The notes beneath the pieces were generated by a model. It made no database searches. It worked only from the letters and a program-made list of their open reading frames with translations, and was not told where the DNA came from. This document shows, piece by piece, positions 1 to 5,868 of a stretch of 8,938 bases of DNA. The first letter of the stretch is position 1, and every line of letters starts with the position of its first letter. The translations under genes and the position numbers were made by a program. Source of the DNA: Candidatus Zixiibacteriota bacterium (lineage in GTDB: Bacteria > Zixibacteria > MSB-5A5 > GN15 > FEB-12); contig QNAF01000096.1 in the NCBI GenBank assembly GCA_003641405.1, positions 1 through 8,938 of the forward strand. The letters run 5' to 3'.

Positions 1-1
1 G

Positions 2-85
2 TTTTATAATCGTCAACGCCGTCACTCGACCCTGGGCTACAAAAGCCCGATTGACTTCGAGCGACAGCAAGCACTATCTTCTTAA
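2..85 (+). CDS. IS3-family transposase OrfB, C-terminal fragment
   Basis: These are the last 27 residues of a transposase of the IS3 OrfB (rve integrase core, DDE) type, cut off by the window edge. The visible peptide starts FYNRQRRHSTLGYKSPIDFE and ends with RQQALSS before TAA. The YNRxRRHSxLGYxSPxxFE signature is highly characteristic of the C-terminal end of these enzymes, just after the catalytic glutamate. The catalytic residues lie upstream, outside the window, so whether the copy is active cannot be judged. The stop codon sits two bases from the inverted repeat, the usual arrangement in this family. Confidence 0.9.
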   Translation, partial: FYNRQRRHSTLGYKSPIDFERQQALSS

Positions 86-87
86 CG

Positions 88-112
88 TGTCCGTTTTATC
101 GGGGGAAGATCA
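88..112 (+). repeat. right terminal inverted repeat of the IS3-family element
   Basis: This 25-bp end reads inwards (minus strand) as TGATCTTCCCCCGATAAAAC followed by GGACA. That is the usual IS3-family pattern of a TGA-type tip, a C-run, an A-run and GGACA. It starts just after the transposase stop. Only one end is visible, so the exact length of the repeat is inferred. Confidence 0.75.
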
Positions 113-278
113 AGACCCGGCTTCTGTGAGTCAGGCCGATATGAAACTATTTCGAGAAACGATGGAAACCGTGGTGAAGGACGTTCTGCTGGATCGTAAA
201 GAAGGTCTGATTAAAGCGGAATTGATTGAATATGACGAGTTTCTCTCAAGGTTAGATGGTCTCAAGGCAGAGAATTAG
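113..278 (+). pseudogene. 3' remnant of an unrecognised gene cut by the IS element
   Basis: An open frame runs from the IS boundary to TAG at 276-278. It encodes about 54 residues of ordinary-looking protein, rich in charged helical segments (METVVKDVLLDRKEGLIKAE, then EYDEFLSRL). The frame is also open back into the IS (to a TTG at 51), but that part is the transposase gene read in another frame and is not meaningful. The likeliest reading is the C-terminal end of a gene whose front was separated by the insertion. Alternatively an independent 45-residue ORF could start at ATG 141, but only a weak AGG precedes it. I do not recognise the family. Confidence 0.5.
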
Positions 279-323
279 TTGTTCTGGAGATCAAAACCCG
301 TGCGGTTTAGACAGCAGTCTTGT

Positions 324-344
324 AGCCCACCCAACGGGTGGGTT
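324..344 (+). other. GC-rich hairpin, possible terminator, at the hydrolase start
   Basis: Perfect 7-bp arms CCCACCC (326-332) and GGGTGGG (336-342) flank the loop AAC, and one G-T and one A-T pair extend the stem. The bases after it (TTCTGATT) are only moderately T-rich, so it is a weak intrinsic terminator at best. It lies between the IS-side remnant and the hydrolase and buries the GTG at 338, so it would mask that start if transcribed. It could also be one copy of a genome-wide repeat. Confidence 0.6.
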
Positions 345-1153
345 CTGATTATGGGCACCAGTTGATCAAAGTCCGAACATACGGGACTGTGGGGCGTACG
401 GTGGTCGTGCTGCATGGTGGTCCCGGTGCGCCGGGGTACATGGCACCTGTGGCACGTCAGCTTGCAGGTTCATTTAGAGTCCTTGAACCGTTGCAGCGCG
501 GCAGCGGGAAAAAGCCCCTGACTGTCGCTAAACATGTCGATGATCTTCACGAAGTCCTGACGACGCAGTGTGCAGCCGAGAGACCGGCTCTGGTTGGTCA
601 CTCCTGGGGTGCGATGCTTGCTCTTGCTTATGCAGCGGAACATCCTGGTCAAGTGGAATCGATAGTACTTATCGGTTGCGGTACTTTCGATACGGCCGCG
701 CGCGAGCGTCTGCAGGAAATCCGCGACGAGCGCATGGATGAAAACCTGCGGCAACGACTCAAGCATCTGGAGACCGAAATCTCCGATCCTGACGAGCGGC
801 TGGCTGCCATGGGAGAAATCATGGGTTCTCTTGACTCGTATGATGCGATTCCGTCAGGAGAAGAACCAGTATCGTTCGATCTTCGGGCACATGAGGAGAG
901 TTGGCATGACATGATTCGGTTGCAGAAGGAAGAAATATACCCGCGTGCTTTTGGGGATATTAGCGTACCAGTTATCATGCTTCATGGTGCCTACGACCCG
1001 CATCCCGGAAGCATGATAAGAGATGGGCTGAAACCGTTTCTTCCGCAACTGGAGTATCGCGAGTGGGAGCGTTGTGGACATTATCCATGGTTGGAAAGAG
1101 AAGTCCGCGATGAGTTCTTGGATGTGTTGAAGGAGTGGCTAAGTCCTCACTAG
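338..1153 (+). CDS. alpha/beta-fold hydrolase (proline iminopeptidase-like)
   Basis: A serine hydrolase of the alpha/beta superfamily, probably cytoplasmic since no signal peptide or membrane segment is seen. Numbered from GTG 338, it has the oxyanion-hole motif HGGPG at residues 26-30, the nucleophile elbow GHSWG with Ser89 (87-91), a lid rich in charged helices (about 120-205), the acid Asp220 in GAYD and the catalytic His248 in CGH. HGGPG plus GHSWG is common in proline iminopeptidases and related peptidases or esterases, but the substrate is not determinable. The total of 271 residues is normal for the fold. The start is doubtful: GTG 338 sits in a hairpin with no good ribosome site. ATG 351 would give MGHQLIKV only if one base were added, since as written it hits TGA after four codons. 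TTG 362 is in frame but lacks a ribosome site. The stop overlaps that of the convergent receptor gene. Confidence 0.88.
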   Translation: MGSDYGHQLIKVRTYGTVGRTVVVLHGGPGAPGYMAPVARQLAGSFRVLEPLQRGSGKKPLTVAKHVDDLHEVLTTQCAAERPALVGHSWGAMLALAYAAEHPGQVESIVLIGCGTFDTAARERLQEIRDERMDENLRQRLKHLETEISDPDERLAAMGEIMGSLDSYDAIPSGEEPVSFDLRAHEESWHDMIRLQKEEIYPRAFGDISVPVIMLHGAYDPHPGSMIRDGLKPFLPQLEYREWERCGHYPWLEREVRDEFLDVLKEWLSPH

Positions 1154-3456
1154 AACCGGTACCGCATTCCTAACATGGGGAGGATTCCGGCGTCGTAGAC
1201 CAATCCCGAAGCTGAATTGATTATCGGATTGGCGCGGTTCGTGATGTTGGCCAGAGAGAAGAATATATCTCCACGGCTGAAACTGAAATTAGCGTTCAGG
1301 CTGATGTAGGCGTGTGTCGAGAAGCGCTGTGAGTTCTCTTCCGCAAGGATCGAGCTGAAATCATTCTGGTTGTACAGCGACGCTTCTTTGTACGGACTGG
1401 CGACCCTCAGAGGGGAGTACGGATAACCGGAACGAACTTGCACTTCGGTTCCAGCCGAGAATCGATCTGTTAACTGATAGTCAATCTGGGCGAGAAACCG
1501 GTGAGGAGCATTCAACTCGTACGGGATGCTGACGCTGTTATCTATTTTGTTTGCACGGGTGTAGGCGTAGGAAGCATAGACGGCAAGCTGCGGTCTAAGG
1601 AACTGATCCTGCTCGAATGACACAGTCGTCCCGTGAAATTCCATCTCCCCTATCGATCGAACAGTGATAAACTCCGGATCCACAGCTTCTTTCGTAGCCG
1701 GGGTAAAGTCGAAGTCAGGAGTTGCCATCGGGCATCCGTACATCGACTTGCGGAAAACGCCAACCTTCAGCGGACCGGCAGCAAAGCCGAGTGACATCAA
1801 CCGGGTATTAACGGGTGTCAGGTTGTTGATGTTGGTCCGGACAAGTGCCTGGTATGGCTCCAGGATATTGTCCAGTGGACTATTGCCGAAAGTCCCCAGG
1901 AAGATGTCAAGTTCTCCGAGTTCCCCGACCATGAAGGTCAACCTGTTGCGAAATGTTAGCTGGGTCGGGTTCACGAGGCGTGAGTAGTGATCAATCCTGA
2001 GGCCACTCTCCAGCGAGAACTTTTCGAACGGTTTTGCAAAGCACACGTAGCCGGAGCCGTTCCACCCGGGAACATCGACTGTGAACTCGTCATATACTTG
2101 ATTGAGAGCGTCCTGGTAGATGTACGGATTGTCTGTATTTGCAAATGGCGGGAGAAAATTCCAGTTGCGCTGGGACAACACCGTTTCGCGACGGAGATCC
2201 CACTCACCTTGTGAACCTATCTGAACACTGGACGCACCCAGTGACACATCAACTTCGACATTCCCGAAAGCGGTTCGGCGGCGTTCGGACACATCGAGGT
2301 GAAGACGCTCAAGTTGTTTTGGGTCGGCAGGTTCGGCAAAGTATCTACGAGACTCATCTTTGATCGCCAGTGTGGTTTTGGCCAGGACACTCTTCCAGAG
2401 ACCGTGCAAGTGAACGGCGACGTAGCTCTCATTGGAACTCTGAAGGGTGTTGATTGCCGTGGCGGAGTTAGTTGCTCCGGAAGTATTGTAGCCTAAATAA
2501 TCTCGAACCCGATACTGATCGACCATGACCTGAAAACGTTCTGACAACTTGTATCCAGCAGACCCGAAAATATCCTGGAAATTCGTCGGAGGGATAGTTG
2601 TCCTGTCCGTGCTGATGTCAAGATTTCTCACCAGTCGATCAAGCACTGACTGCCGCACCGAACCGAGCAAGTAGGCTCTTGAACTGGCAACTGCAAAAAC
2701 CCCTGTAGCATCAATTGAAGAGAGGTAGATATTGGCTTGTGCATCTTTTCCGAACGGTGTCAGCGTGGAAAGCTCAACTGTAGAGGGCAGACGGTAGCGA
2801 GAACTGGTACCGAGAGCGTAGAATTTGATTTCACGAACCACCGGACCCGGTATGATAGTGAACATGCCATAGTGGGAAGGGTCGGTGCCGATCGACAGTC
2901 CATTCAGATTGTAGACCGGGTTGGTGCCATGTACTCGGATTTGCGAAGAATGACTTGAACCTGCCCGACTGATCTGTGGCTGTTTCAGCGCCGCTGCCGG
3001 ATTGGTCGGTATAAACGAATTCCTGGCACTTTTCGCAATATGGTCAGCATCCATTTCAACCCTGGTCGTAGTAGCAATCGATGGTGCTCTGACCGTTATG
3101 CTTCCAAGCTTACTCATTAGTGGCTCAAGTTGAAAACTGAGACTCTGCTGCAGGCTGCTACGGCTAAGCACTATGGATTTCGGCGAGAAGCCAACCGAAG
3201 ATGCTCTGACGACCAGCGATGACGCTAACTCAGTGTTCAGTTTCAGGGCAAAGTTACCTTCAGTATCACAGGAGGTCCCGGTGACAACTGAGTCTCCCGT
3301 AAGAACAACGATACTAGCGCCTGGCACCGGAAGGCTGCCAGCGTCAGTCACGGTTCCTTTGATGGTTTGCTTTGGGGTCGCCAGAGCGTTTGAGAAGCAC
3401 ATGGAGACCAGCACCAACAGCAAACCAAGTATGTATGTAGTTCGTAATGCAAGCAT
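1150..3456 (-). CDS. TonB-dependent-receptor-like outer membrane beta-barrel protein
   Basis: A 768-residue outer membrane protein. Residues 1-26 form a Sec signal peptide (Arg5, a leucine-rich core, cleavage expected after ALA at 24-26). Residues about 30-112 form a carboxypeptidase-regulatory-like beta-sandwich (IKGTVTDAGSLPVPGASIVV, then DTEGNFAL). A divergent plug follows at about 118-235 (QIRVHGTNPVYNLNGLSIG is the recognisable core), then a barrel of alternating aromatic strands ending in MRYRF with the terminal Phe expected for barrel assembly. No TonB box is obvious, so energised uptake is not proven, and the ligand is unknown. No SusD-like partner or transporter gene is adjacent. The ribosome site before the ATG is poor. 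Because the stop codon shares CTAG with the opposing hydrolase, no separate terminator fits between the genes. Confidence 0.88.
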   Translation of the reverse strand: MLALRTTYILGLLLVLVSMCFSNALATPKQTIKGTVTDAGSLPVPGASIVVLTGDSVVTGTSCDTEGNFALKLNTELASSLVVRASSVGFSPKSIVLSRSSLQQSLSFQLEPLMSKLGSITVRAPSIATTTRVEMDADHIAKSARNSFIPTNPAAALKQPQISRAGSSHSSQIRVHGTNPVYNLNGLSIGTDPSHYGMFTIIPGPVVREIKFYALGTSSRYRLPSTVELSTLTPFGKDAQANIYLSSIDATGVFAVASSRAYLLGSVRQSVLDRLVRNLDISTDRTTIPPTNFQDIFGSAGYKLSERFQVMVDQYRVRDYLGYNTSGATNSATAINTLQSSNESYVAVHLHGLWKSVLAKTTLAIKDESRRYFAEPADPKQLERLHLDVSERRRTAFGNVEVDVSLGASSVQIGSQGEWDLRRETVLSQRNWNFLPPFANTDNPYIYQDALNQVYDEFTVDVPGWNGSGYVCFAKPFEKFSLESGLRIDHYSRLVNPTQLTFRNRLTFMVGELGELDIFLGTFGNSPLDNILEPYQALVRTNINNLTPVNTRLMSLGFAAGPLKVGVFRKSMYGCPMATPDFDFTPATKEAVDPEFITVRSIGEMEFHGTTVSFEQDQFLRPQLAVYASYAYTRANKIDNSVSIPYELNAPHRFLAQIDYQLTDRFSAGTEVQVRSGYPYSPLRVASPYKEASLYNQNDFSSILAEENSQRFSTHAYISLNANFSFSRGDIFFSLANITNRANPIINSASGLVYDAGILPMLGMRYRF

Positions 3457-3729
3457 AGTTATTCAACCGAAACAGACTTAGGTCAAAAACCATGCCTGAA
3501 GCGAGGATACCGACAAATCCCGCTATCTTGTTGATAGTCAACGCCTGATGACGTCTGAGTTTGATGCAGAAATGCAGATTCCGTGACCTGTATGCAACCG
3601 GGTTCACAGACTGGGAAGGCTCAGAATGAAAACTCAAAACGCCTACAAGGCGTGACTTGTCATTCCGGCGAAAGGGGCTGTATAATGGTCAGAACCCATA
3701 GCAAGGGTCACCAAGTAGATATAATCAGG

Positions 3730-3749
3730 GGCAGATGTGGACATCTGCC
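3730..3749 (+). repeat. 20-bp palindromic repeat, copy 1
   Basis: Arms GGCAGATGT (3730-3738) and ACATCTGCC (3741-3749) are perfectly complementary around GG. It matches copy 2, read on the minus strand, at 17 of 20 positions. Two of the three differences form a compensatory T-A to C-G swap across the stem, suggesting that the structure rather than the sequence is conserved. It resembles REP-type intergenic palindromes. Confidence 0.7.
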
Positions 3750-3766
3750 GCCCGCTGTTACAAGCT

Positions 3767-3783
3767 CCAAGCTGTGGGGCACC
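3767..3783 (+). repeat. 17-bp direct repeat, copy A
   Basis: CCAAGCTGTGGGGCACC occurs here and again, identically, at 3928-3944, 161 bp away in the same orientation. A 17-bp exact match within a gap this short is very unlikely by chance. The bases on either side differ, so the unit as seen is short. It is interleaved with the two palindromes, suggesting a composite dispersed repeat. Confidence 0.75.
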
Positions 3784-3838
3784 GGGCGCGAGATAACAGA
3801 GTCGGAACCACAGGTACTCTCAGAGTGGTTACCGTGCG

Positions 3839-3860
3839 CGGCAGACGTCCTCGTCTGCCG
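3839..3860 (-). repeat. 20-bp palindromic repeat, copy 2 (inverted relative to copy 1)
   Basis: Arms CGGCAGACG (3839-3847) and CGTCTGCCG (3852-3860) form a perfect 9-bp stem with the loop TCCT. The minus-strand core GGCAGACGAGGACGTCTGCC is the counterpart of copy 1. A degenerate third trace, ACGAGGACGT, lies in the plus orientation at 3883-3892 and matches the centre of this core exactly. Confidence 0.7.
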
Positions 3861-3921
3861 ATATCCTGGCGCCAGGCGGCGCACGAGGACGTACACCGCC
3901 CACCGTCAATCAGTTTTTCAA

Positions 3922-3953
3922 CAAAGCCCAAGCTGTGGGGCACCAAGGCTTTG
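3922..3953 (+). repeat. 17-bp direct repeat, copy B, inside a hairpin
   Basis: The second copy of the 17-bp repeat (3928-3944) is enclosed by the complementary arms CAAAGCC (3922-3928) and GGCTTTG (3947-3953), so this copy is the loop of a 7-bp stem. On the minus strand it lies about 60 bp past the stop of the nucleotidyltransferase and could act as its 3' end structure. However, the bases that follow on that strand (TTGAAAAAC) are not a T-tract. Confidence 0.6.
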
Positions 3954-4010
3954 CGATTTGTCGATTCAGCTACGCCGTCAATATCAGGAACGAGGGGAGC
4001 AAGAACCTGA

Positions 4011-4709
4011 CTACAGCAACCCCTTGATCCGTTCAATATCCGCCTGGGCGCGGGCGTAGTCGTCGGGTCGGCCGATGTCCTGCCAGTAGCCGTCGTAGGG
4101 ATAGCTGGCGATTTTCTTACCGCGCTGCAACAACTCCAGCACCAGTTCATCGAACCCAAACGGTTTGCCTCTGGGAATGAACTCCAGAACAGCACGCGAG
4201 AAAACATAGATACCCATCGACACCGTGAAATGGTACGACGGTTTTTCCGAGAATCCCGTGACAACATTTTCCGCCGATGTTTCCAGTACACCGTAGTCGA
4301 TGTTCTCTTCGCGTTCGTAAGTAGCGATACTCAGCAAAGCGTCTCCGGCAACGTGCTGGTTGTACAACGCGCGAATATCGATATCACTAAGTATGTCACC
4401 GTTGGCGACAACGAAATGTTCCGGTAAGTGCTTGATCAATTTCAGCGGACCGGCGGTCGAGAGCGGTTTTTCTTCGGTGGAGCACACAATCTCCAGTCCG
4501 AACTTGTTTCCGTCGCCAACCACGTTCATGATCAGATTCGCCATGTGACTCACGGCCATGTGCACTTTGGTCACACCGGCCTTTTTCAGTTGTCTCAGCA
4601 AAATCTCGACAATCGGCGTATCGCCAATCGGAACAAGTGGTTTCGGAATTTCAGCCGTGTGCGGAAGCAATCTGCTTCCCTTACCACCTGCGAGGATCAC
4701 TACTTCCAT
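4011..4709 (-). CDS. sugar-phosphate nucleotidyltransferase (NTP_transferase family)
   Basis: A cytoplasmic enzyme of 232 residues that should join a sugar 1-phosphate to an NTP, giving an NDP-sugar and pyrophosphate. Visible motifs are the nucleotide-binding LAGGKGSRL (6-14), PKPLVPIGDTPIVE (22-35), STAGPL (84-89), NGD with the metal ligand Asp105 (103-105), EKP (155-157), GIYVF (166-170) and DIGRPDDY with a second metal aspartate, Asp211. It is a lone catalytic domain with no C-terminal left-handed helix and no CBS domains. This is the size of HddC/RmlA-like and mannose-1-phosphate guanylyltransferase-like proteins, so the base and sugar are uncertain. It is the second gene of an operon, 16 bp after the dehydratase. 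In Campylobacter a related enzyme, PtmE, provides GDP-amino-sugar to the LegB pathway, so a comparable pairing is possible here but inferred. Confidence 0.9.
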   Translation of the reverse strand: MEVVILAGGKGSRLLPHTAEIPKPLVPIGDTPIVEILLRQLKKAGVTKVHMAVSHMANLIMNVVGDGNKFGLEIVCSTEEKPLSTAGPLKLIKHLPEHFVVANGDILSDIDIRALYNQHVAGDALLSIATYEREENIDYGVLETSAENVVTGFSEKPSYHFTVSMGIYVFSRAVLEFIPRGKPFGFDELVLELLQRGKKIASYPYDGYWQDIGRPDDYARAQADIERIKGLL

Positions 4710-4719
4710 TTTCGTGGGG

Positions 4720-4724
4720 CTTCC
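4720..4724 (-). promoter_or_regulatory. ribosome binding site of the nucleotidyltransferase, next to the upstream stop
   Basis: On the minus strand the dehydratase stop TGA (4728-4726) is followed at once by CGGAAG and then ten bases to the ATG at 4709. The site therefore sits in the terminating ribosome's footprint, which suggests translational coupling of the two genes and supports this start. Confidence 0.6.
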
Positions 4725-4725
4725 G

Positions 4726-5724
4726 TCAGATATTGTACCGGTTGGGTTTGTAGAGGGCCAGGTTCTCGTTGTCGGAGAACCATTCGATTGTTTTCTTCAG
4801 GCCTTCGTCCAGCGTAACGGTCGGTTTCCAGTCAAACAGGTTCTCGGCTTTCGAGGCGTCACACACCAGCCGGTCAACTTCACTTTTCTCCGGTCGAACT
4901 CGCTGCTCATCTTTGGTTATAGTCACGTGCTGGTTCATCAGTACCGCGATCAGGCGGACGAGTTCATTGATGGAAGTCTCACTTCCCGTCCCAAGATTGA
5001 TTGTTTCTCCGATGGCATCTTTGCACTCAGCCGCAGCAACGAATCCTTTCACGATGTCTGAGACAAACGTGAAGTCACGAGTTGGTGTCAGTGACCCGAG
5101 TTTTACGGTGTCGTTGCCTGCTGCAAGTTGCGTGATGATGGTCGGGATTATCGCGCGGGCCGACTGTCGCGGACCAAAGGTATTAAATGGTCTGACAGTA
5201 ATTACAGGCAGATCAAACGATCTGTGAAATGACATAGCCAGTTGGTCAGCAGCAACTTTGCTTGCAGCATACGGCGACTGGGCCGACACCGGGTGTTTTT
5301 CGTCGATCGGTGTATATTGAGCGCTTCCGTATATTTCAGAGGTCGAAGTGTGCACGAATATTTTCAGACCGGTTGTCCTCGCCGCCTGAAGAAGATTCAG
5401 CGTCCCCTTTACATTGGTGTCAACGTAGCTGTCGGGAGAGTGGTAAGAGAAAGGGATCGCTATCAGCGAGGCCAGGTGAAACACAATCTCGCGACCTTCA
5501 AGGAACCTGACCATCTGATGAGGGTCGCGAACATCACCGGCAACGATTTCCAGCTTGTCTTGAATGTCTGGATGAAATCTGTCAAGCCATCCGGAATGAC
5601 CGAAGGAGTTGTACATTGCCAGAGCCCGGACCCTGCATCCTCGACGGACCAGTTCCTCACATAGATGTGAACCGATAAAACCGTCCGCGCCGGTGACTGC
5701 TACTGGTTTGTTCTTCAGTGACAT
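4726..5724 (-). CDS. NAD-dependent nucleotide-sugar 4,6-dehydratase, LegB-like
   Basis: An extended short-chain dehydrogenase/reductase of 332 residues that probably oxidises and dehydrates an NDP-hexose to the 4-keto-6-deoxy sugar. The Rossmann motif TGADGFIGSH is at 11-20, the catalytic YAASK at 152-156 (Tyr152, Lys156) and the active-site strand HTSTSEIYG at 125-133, with Ser-Glu where RmlB-type enzymes have Asp-Glu. NSFGHSGWLD (39-48), LASLIAIPFSYHSPDSYVDTN and RPFNTFGPRQSARAIIPTII strongly resemble the LegB family, which acts on GDP- or UDP-GlcNAc in legionaminic acid synthesis. The substrate here is inferred from that likeness. The frame is open upstream to 5805, but the ATG at 5724 puts the Rossmann fold at the normal distance and the upstream part has no family match, so I use 5724. 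It is the first gene of the operon, divergent from lptB. No legC- or neuB-like genes are in view. Confidence 0.9.
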   Translation of the reverse strand: MSLKNKPVAVTGADGFIGSHLCEELVRRGCRVRALAMYNSFGHSGWLDRFHPDIQDKLEIVAGDVRDPHQMVRFLEGREIVFHLASLIAIPFSYHSPDSYVDTNVKGTLNLLQAARTTGLKIFVHTSTSEIYGSAQYTPIDEKHPVSAQSPYAASKVAADQLAMSFHRSFDLPVITVRPFNTFGPRQSARAIIPTIITQLAAGNDTVKLGSLTPTRDFTFVSDIVKGFVAAAECKDAIGETINLGTGSETSINELVRLIAVLMNQHVTITKDEQRVRPEKSEVDRLVCDASKAENLFDWKPTVTLDEGLKKTIEWFSDNENLALYKPNRYNI

Positions 5725-5868
5725 AGTCTTAGTCCATAGATACAAAGCAGCCAGCAGGATAGCAACCCCCGACCGAAACGAGCCGGGGGGCGCCAAGCAC
5801 AGCAAAAAATGTGCTAAGAAGACAGAAAATTAGTGGCAAAACGTCGCACGGGAAGTATATATTTATGT
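5725..5868. promoter_or_regulatory. divergent intergenic region with two hairpins
   Basis: These 144 bp must hold the start signals of both the sugar operon (leftward) and lptB (rightward). Two inverted repeats stand out: CCCCCG/CGGGGG (5766-5771 with 5784-5789) and AGCACA/TGTGCT (5796-5801 with 5810-5815, A-rich loop). Neither is followed by a T-run, so they are not convincing terminators. They could be operators or leader structures. I find no promoter with good -35 and -10 boxes in either direction. Confidence 0.4.

Larger units (their letters stand above)
1..112 (+). mobile_element. IS3-family insertion sequence, right end (partial)
   Basis: This is the 3' end of an IS3-family element whose left part lies before the window. 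Two things show it. A reading frame open from base 2 to a TAA at 83-85 encodes the typical C-terminus of an IS3-family DDE transposase. Two bases after that stop, a sequence with the form of an IS3-family right inverted repeat runs to 112, with a TGTCC inner edge, a run of five G and a terminal CA. The boundary at 112 is inferred from the family rule that ends are TG...CA. The left repeat and the target duplication cannot be seen. Confidence 0.85.
3457..4010. other. repeat-rich intergenic region without a credible gene
   Basis: These 554 bp separate the receptor start (minus strand) from the end of the nucleotidyltransferase (minus strand), so they hold the receptor's promoter and the sugar operon's 3' end. 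Open frames here, up to 158 codons, translate through palindromes, lack family features and are not called. Small hairpins are visible: ACGCC/GGCGT (3639-3653), AACCAC/GTGGTT (3806-3830), a 12-bp perfect palindrome CCTGGCGCCAGG (3865-3876), plus the repeats listed separately. The segment TGTCATTCCGGCG at 3659-3671 resembles a common dispersed-repeat edge. I see no convincing promoter consensus for the receptor gene. Confidence 0.7.

Noticed and set aside
51..112. TTG start at 51 for the small 75-codon frame
   Set aside because: This stretch is the transposase 3' end and inverted repeat read out of frame. The fusion with the downstream remnant is accidental.
450..466. A near-perfect sigma-54 promoter, TGGCACGTCAGCTTGCA
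   Set aside because: The GG and GC elements are 11 bases apart instead of the strict 10, and it lies inside the hydrolase coding sequence, where it encodes conserved-looking protein. Its presence near rpoN is coincidence.
3457..3500. TTGACC plus AATAAC (minus strand) as a promoter of the receptor gene
   Set aside because: The -10 would lie directly against the ATG, placing the transcript start inside the coding region.
3640..3960. CRISPR array
   Set aside because: There are only two identical 17-bp repeats 161 bp apart, with no regular repeat-spacer period and no cas genes.
3583..4059. A 158-codon plus-strand open frame, and overlapping shorter ones on both strands
   Set aside because: It translates straight through palindromes and direct repeats, runs into the antisense of the nucleotidyltransferase, and has no domain-like composition or good ribosome site.
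5725..5805. N-terminal extension of the dehydratase to 5805, with a hydrophobic stretch
   Set aside because: The extension precedes the normal family start, contains one of the intergenic inverted repeats, and would displace the Rossmann motif. ATG 5724 fits the family.
5833..5868. Upstream GTG start for lptB
   Set aside because: It would add 12 residues with no match to the family, and no ribosome site precedes the GTG. ATG 5869 gives the standard 241 residues.
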